Below are positions 59,028 to 64,000 of a stretch of DNA of 64,000 bases, piece after piece (within the stretch, counting starts at the first letter, position 1; every line of letters begins with the position of its first letter). The DNA lies in NCBI GenBank assembly GCA_015680685.1, contig MNCI01002924.1:124001-188000 (forward strand), given 5' to 3'. This DNA is from Gnetum montanum (Eukaryota; Streptophyta; Gnetopsida; Gnetales; Gnetaceae). Both the position numbers and the translations under genes were made by a program. Under the pieces are notes generated by a model that was not told the DNA's origin, did no database searches, and saw nothing but the letters and a program-made list of their open reading frames with translations.

Positions 59028-59501
59028 CAAGTATTTGAAGATGATGATCAAGTACTAAGATTTGTGAAAAGCAAACAAGAATTTGAGGGTCAAGTAATAC
59101 CCGAAACGTCATCAAATTCCAAAGGTAATTTCATTCCAAAAAGGATGATTGACTTAGAACATGAGTTTAAGAAAAATTTACTTACTGGAAAAGATATACA
59201 AAGCCCAGATAGTCAAGGTTTTGAGGCAGTGAATTTTGGATTAAATAGGATGTCAAAGATGTTGAATATTACAAAGGAAAGAGATTCAAATTTCAAGAAA
59301 AACTTGTTAACATGTCTAAGAGATAATTTGGATAATTTTGCTTGGTTTTATGATGATCTTAAAGCTTTTAGGCAAGATGTGATGACACATAAAATTCCTT
59401 TAATAGAATATTGTAGAATAGTCAAGCAAAAACAAAGGAAATTTAATCCATCGTTTGAACCAGCTATGGAAGCCGAAATCAAGAAGTTGTTACAAGCATG
59501 A
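59028..59501 (+). pseudogene. RT N-terminal segment of family C, truncated
   Basis: The frame 59064-59501 has GFEAVNFGLNRMSKMLNI, LRDNLDNFAWFYDDLKAFRQ, THKIPLIEYCRIVKQKQRKF and EPAMEAEIKKLLQA, the standard entry to gypsy RT. It stops exactly where the G-F-I and K-K-G-R blocks should begin. No RT palm, gypsy RNase H or integrase is found downstream. Confidence 0.8.
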
Positions 59502-61109
59502 AGCTTCAGTCAAAGTGACCTCGAAATTTGGTCTAGGCCTCAACCCCTCATCTTGCTTTAACTAAACTATTTCTGTAGTGGAAATCTAATGAACAGACCC
59601 CACTTGGGGCTCCTCTTGAAGAGGTCCTATAGCATGTGTCTCTACCTTGCCTACTGTGGCTATTAGTCCTTTCTCCCTCTTGGTCACTTCTCCCATGGTT
59701 AGGATGGTCCTTCTCCCTGTGGTCTCTTTGGCATCATCTATGATCACAAACATAGCCAAGGATTAGTATCTTATGTGTAACGTTTAATACTTTGATACCC
59801 TTTCCTATTTAACCTAGTTACACTTGGGCTAATTCATGATCATGACAGATTGACTATTTTAATATTATTTTATTCCCATGGCTACCCAAGTTTGTTAGTG
59901 AGGTTTAGTGATTTTTAATATTATTTTATTAGTTAAGCCATTTGGGAGTTAAAAAAATTTCAAAAAATTTTCTATCATAAACCATAGGTTTGTAGTCCCC
60001 ACAATGTAAAGCTCACCTCTAGTAACCTAAGGATCGAAGAACAAGTTGAATTGGATAAGCAGTTAGAAAGTTATGATCTTAGGAAGGCTTTAGGCTATTA
60101 CAAAAAACTCCCCTAGTGTTATGATGCAAATGTGAAAATTTGATTAAGTCCTGTCACATATTTATACTATTTTTCTGTTGTGTCAATGTAGCCAAAGACA
60201 AAAAATTCCACATTGAAAAAACTAAGGAAGAAAAAAGAGTTTTTCCATGAAATTGGGATCGACATGAAGCCAAAAAAAGCCTAGAATAAGGACAAATGAG
60301 TGAAGAGGGCTACAAATACATTTGGAAAGGAGATTTGGTAGGAGATAAATTGCCAAGGAGTGCAAAAAATGGATGTTCTAAGGTGGAAAACAAAGGTTTT
60401 GAAAGAAAAATGACTAAGGGATAGGACATTTAACCATTCCAACCAAAGAGGATGCAAGTGGATCCTCCCCATAGCAAGCTCATGCCCTTAATGCCCTTAC
60501 ATGCCGTCATACTAAGGAGTCCGTAGGCCCCAAGCATGATTAATGATCTTGGATTGTTAAAAATTGAATCACCAAAGAACCAATCAAAGAATTAAGACCA
60601 CTTATAATGAACCTATGAATAAAACATGAAAAGAGGTGGTAAGGTGATAAATTGAAAGAATTGGAGGATTAGAGAGAGAGTACATAATGGAGTTTCACAT
60701 CATGATCACATGAAGTTCCTTATGGATGATGTGATTAGTATGACCTAAGAGTGTTCCATCCTTAGTTAGAGTTAAGTGTTGGCACACTTTGGCCATTTCA
60801 TGGAACAAGTTGGCATGATAAAATTGATTAAAGGTTTTGCAGTTTTAAAGATCCATTGCAAAGCAATTTTAGATGTTGCAAGATTGGAGGAAAGGCTATA
60901 AAATGTTAAGAAAATGCATATAGAATGCTTCACTTTGTTAGAATAACCAAAATTTCATTTTCTAGATACAAAGAAATAGCATCTAAATTTGCAGAAGAAA
61001 GAAATGAAGAATCCAAGTAACTACAATTGATAATAAACTGGTCATTGGAAATCTTCAATTTGCATATGAGGATCTAGCTGTGTTGGCTACTAGGCTAAGG
61101 CAACATTAA
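59502..61109. other. Unassigned DNA between truncated RT and gene fragments
   Basis: No domain was recognised on either strand. It contains a short direct repeat, ttttaatattattttatt, at about 59857 and 59912. A 30-base stretch at 60775-60807 resembles 53674-53704. The end (61060-61109) has a short E-D-L-A-V-L-A-T-R-L-like reading. Confidence 0.4.
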
Positions 61110-61500
61110 TTGAATGGAACAGTTGTTAGTGCACCTCATTGCTTGCCTCTGAGCCTTGGACAAGTTAAACCAGGTGACATTAATGGGGCCCATCCCCATG
61201 AGGAAATTATGGCAAATAATGTCTGGGATTCGAACCTTGGAGGCATGTTTTCACCATTTCTAGGTACATCACGCCGACTACTACGGCCACCAGTACCAAC
61301 ACCATCACTAGGCTTCCAGACTAAGGTTCAAGTGCAAGCATATGGAGGCATGCCACAGCCTCAACATCCAAATCCATCTCCTCCTCTAACAGCTGGTGCT
61401 GCGCCATTAGCTCCTCCCAGAGTCAAAGCACACCATGGTCAAGCCAATGATCCACACAGCATCGCAGAAAGGTTATGGTGGAAAGAAAGATTGCAGAACT
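61110..61500 (+). pseudogene. bHLH transcription factor fragment (UNE12/LRL type)
   Basis: A 130-codon frame reads through MANNVWDSNLGGMFSPFLG, MPQPQHPNPSPPLTAGAAP and ANDPHSIAER. D-P-H-S-I-A-E-R-L-R-R-E-R is the basic region of the UNE12/LRL subgroup of plant bHLH factors. Here the two Arg of R-R have become W-W (CGG to TGG), a two-base insertion shifts the frame, and a TAG ends it. The two Arg upstream are now His-His. The helix-loop-helix part is absent, so it could not dimerise. It lies on the same strand as the two fragments that follow. Confidence 0.85.
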
Positions 61501-61525
61501 AGGGTTTGTTGTAGGGTTTTGAAGT

Positions 61526-61833
61526 GTGGTTATGGCCGTATCGATCATGTCATCAAGGAACTCAAGCTGGTATTGCTACCAGTTCCATTGTTCGATCACG
61601 GGCCATGCGGTTGTAGCACGGAACTGCGTTGCCCCTTCTGCAATGAAGGATTCGTGGAGGAATGCAAACCAGAGATTCATAGCCATGGCAGGAATCCTAG
61701 CGACTCTAGCGATGAATCGGATGAAGAATCCATGGTGGACATGATGTATTCCATGAGAAGGTATCTGCCAAACATTATGGGGGCACCATTTCTAGTTTCC
61801 TACGTAGAAGATGCACAAGTAAATCTCGCATAG
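61526..61833 (+). pseudogene. RING-type E3 ligase N-terminal fragment (probable)
   Basis: One frame from 61547 reads MSSRNSSWYCYQ, another from about 61590 reads LRCPFCNEGFVEE. Together they resemble the N-terminal zinc ribbon of plant RING E3 ligases (W-x-C-Y-x-C ... C-P-x-C-x-x-G-F-V-E-E), with one frameshift and one Cys replaced. An acidic stretch follows (SDSSDESDEESMVDMMYSMR). The RING domain itself is missing. The assignment rests on two short motifs. Confidence 0.5.
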
Positions 61834-61879
61834 CAATAGGAAAATTGCAGATAATAACATGCTTGCAGAATCATAGTTT

Positions 61880-62520
61880 TCTACCATGTGGAGCTTTCGC
61901 ACCTTGCACAGGGCTGTATCGAGTCAGTTGTTGCCATTTTGGTCCATTCCTTGGCATATCTGCCGTGCGCCGCATAGAGACAGCTTCAGTGATGGCAGAT
62001 TATTCTTTGCCTCGATTCTGTGGATAAAGTTGTGGATAGCACACTTGCTGTCGATCTAGGGCTTCATCTTTTGCATGTGGATACAGGCCATGCTGAAGAG
62101 ATTATTGATACTGTAATGGCGTTGGTGCTAGGGCTTCTGTGGCATATGCATGTGTTGAGTTGGCAAGGTCTTTCCACCTCCGGCTGGCTCGGCTCTCTAC
62201 AGCCGCTCTACCGTGGGATGCGCCGCTACTGTGGCCTCATTGTCGACATCGTCAGAAGATCTACATCCACCTATACGTTGGCCACACGGTGCCTTTTGTT
62301 CAAGATGCACATGCTTTTCTATGATTTTGATCACAGAAAGGGAACATCTGCAAGACGTTGACGATCATTTCCAGAAGTCGCCAAGTAGATGAATACACTG
62401 AATGATTTGCTTTCAATAAGCGATATTGTGTCTCTTCATTGCTTTGTGACAAATGAGACCATGAAAATTTTAAATGTTGAATCACTACATGAAAACCTGC
62501 AAATAGAAATTGCAAACACT
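61880..62520 (+). pseudogene. AN: ANGUSTIFOLIA (CtBP-like) gene fragment
   Basis: The plus strand reads ELSHLAQG and IESVVAILVHSLAYLPCAA, then a TAG and a TGA, then VDSTLAVDLGLHLLHVDTG, AEEIIDTVMALVLGLL, SGWLGSLQPLYRGMRR and, after a frameshift, MNTLNDLL and IVSLHCFVTNETMKILN. These are consecutive parts of the plant ANGUSTIFOLIA protein (2-hydroxyacid dehydrogenase fold), including the nucleotide-binding region, where family members read V-x-G-I-V-G-R-S. Here that loop reads IVDIVRRS. No intron is seen over about 600 bases. The C-terminal two thirds are absent. Both stops can be C-to-T changes at Gln and Arg codons. Confidence 0.9.
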
Positions 62521-62784
62521 GCAGCGCCCAACACCAACGCGTCTATCATCATCATTACCAATCCATCAAGTGCAGTTACAGAGACATGAAGACACAACGA
62601 GACAGGTGCACAATTGAATCAATGGAACTGGGAGATTATTTAGCTGATGAATTGGGGTTATGGATTATTTTGAAAAAAATCGTCATCGCTGAAAGCAAGT
62701 ACAAAACCTAAATGCACGAAATTAAAGTAACAAAATAAAATTCCTATTTCATATGGTTTGGTGGCTAAAAATAATTTTAGCATA
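62521..62784. other. Short reading and AT-rich spacer before the right LTR
   Basis: To 62589 the frame continues as ANTAAPNTNASIIIITNPSS, which is not ANGUSTIFOLIA and may be another captured piece. It is too short to name. From 62590 to 62784 nothing was recognised. No clear polypurine tract was found before the LTR. Confidence 0.35.
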
Positions 62785-64000
62785 TTTTCTCACATGCAAC
62801 AAAAATAAAATGACAATTGTATGGAGCGCTTATTGTATGGAGATCTTGGCTTTATTTCCTAAAATTATTATATAGGTTGTGACTTCTTATGAAAGAAATA
62901 TTTGACACATGCCAATGTTAGCATGATTTTCTCCTAACTTCATGTATAAGTTATAACTTCCTTACTTGGGAAAGAAGTTACCCAAGATATTTTATAATAT
63001 CTAACTACCTATGAGACCCTATAAAAATGCTTCAAGGGTCTTGGTGGCAAGGGGGGGGAGAGAGCATTTTGAAAAGAAGACATTGTGAAAGATTGCTTGT
63101 AAGATGACTTGTTAAAGACAACATTTCAGCCTCTTTGTTATAGTCCTGTGAGTTATGTTTATTTTTTTAAAATTGTTTAGCTAGTGGTTTAAATAGTATC
63201 ATGCTTGGCAAGTAATTTTTGGATTTTTAGATTGCTCTTGTTGTTCTTGTTTCATGATAGAAAATTTCTATTAAAATTTTACCATAGAAGCGCTTGTGTT
63301 CAAAAGCCTTAAGAGCATTTTAGTAGTAAATTTGATTATTGTGCAACGTATAAGAACTACTATTGAGATCGTTGTAAAAGAGCCTCTGCTTGTAGTCAAG
63401 CCGTTGAACGATTCAATAGTCAAGAGGGTTCAGAAAATATTTGGTATTTTGATAGCACCAGAATAGCTTCTTTTATCTTTAAAGTGAATCTCTATGGTAT
63501 TTCAATCATAAATTTTCAAGTATTTTGAAGGTTTTGTTGAATGCAATTGTTGACATCCATTATCTAGCCAAAATAGAGTTTGGTACGTGATAGTTTACGT
63601 AGTAATGTTTTGGGTAGCATAGTAGGATTGTCTTGAAGAAATTGCTTATTTGAGCCTTGGAAGTTTGAACAATTCGTAGTTATTGAATTTGGGATAGCTT
63701 TATTGCGAAGTGTTTACTCGTATCATTTTACCTTGTTTAAANGTCGAGAGTTCCTATTTTGTTCAATTACCTAGTCTATGCGGTCTTTTTAATACCTACT
63801 TGTAACAAATAAATTTTTGCAAAAACATTTGNTACCACATAGACTAGGCAATTGAACAAAATAGAAACTCTCAACGACTCATAGTACTTTGCAACGTTGG
63901 TTGAATCTCTTTAAGATAAGTCATTTATAGTTTTACACACAACCCAATCATTTCATTTTTCATAACAGCACACTACAAAAACACACACACATACTCACAT
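62785..64000 (+). mobile_element. Right LTR of family C, cut by window end
   Basis: Repeats 55110-56260, including the TATA box at 63020, the string gattgcttgtaagatgactt and the acacacacacatactcacat end. It contains single Ns at 63742 and 63832. The 89 bases between them are the reverse complement of the expected LTR sequence. If this is the 3' LTR of the same element, the internal region is about 6.4 kb. Confidence 0.75.
63743..63831. other. Inverted segment between two single Ns (likely misassembly)
   Basis: It reads gtcgagagttcctattttgt, the reverse complement of the stretch at 56028-56115 (acaaaataagaactctcaac and upstream). The following bases from 63833 repeat the same stretch in the normal orientation. 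Single Ns on both sides point to a join rather than biology. Confidence 0.8.

Noticed and set aside
1-64000. tRNA, rRNA or other structural RNA genes
   Set aside because: No cloverleaf with conserved A and B boxes and no rRNA-like stretch was recognised by eye; a tRNAscan or Infernal search would be needed to exclude them.

Overview
The window looks like intergenic DNA from a large, repeat-rich plant nuclear genome. Seed plant is likely; the species cannot be told from the sequence. Three things point to a plant: Ty3/gypsy elements of the Tat and Athila types, a second plant-type RNase H in their pol genes, and decayed fragments of plant genes (a UNE12/LRL-like bHLH factor, an ANGUSTIFOLIA homologue, a cyclophilin). 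No intact cellular gene was found, and every long coding region is broken by stops or frameshifts.

Layout. 1-3397 is the 3' end of a Tat-type element on the plus strand: tandem array, 3' tail, polypurine tract and LTR. 3398-22661 is a nearly complete Tat element of about 19 kb on the minus strand. From its 5' end (right) it carries LTR, primer binding site, gag, protease, tandem array, a spliced gene on the opposite strand, RT, RNase H, plant-type RNase H, integrase, a second array, 3' tail and LTR. 22678-22796 is a scrap of Athila-like gag. 22797-38186 is another copy of the same Tat family on the plus strand, without its 5' LTR but with the same internal order, including the opposite-strand gene at the same place. 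38187-53520 is a chain of Athila-like elements (pol-LTR-gag-pol-LTR-gag, then an inverted LTR piece). The first integrase is interrupted by a solo Tat LTR (40625-42229). 53521-64000 holds a younger gypsy family with the same type of primer binding site. In it the plant-type RNase H lies before RT, and plant gene fragments lie directly upstream of both LTRs.

The strongest biology is in two places. First, the 19-kb Tat family carries a multi-exon gene with GT-AG introns, antisense to gag-pol and placed between protease and RT. It survives in two divergent copies in opposite orientation, with matching introns and a matching acidic, proline-rich C-terminus. Second, the 53.5-64 kb region has host-gene pieces (cyclophilin; bHLH, RING-type and ANGUSTIFOLIA) just inside or next to LTRs, which suggests gene capture. 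Three single-N positions and one 293-base gap mark assembly joins, and at least one short stretch there appears to be inverted by the assembly.

Many stops can be read as C-to-T changes (CAG to TAG, CGA to TGA, and CGG to TGG replacing Arg), as expected for old, methylated repeats. Domain limits below are approximate because they were read by eye across frameshifts.
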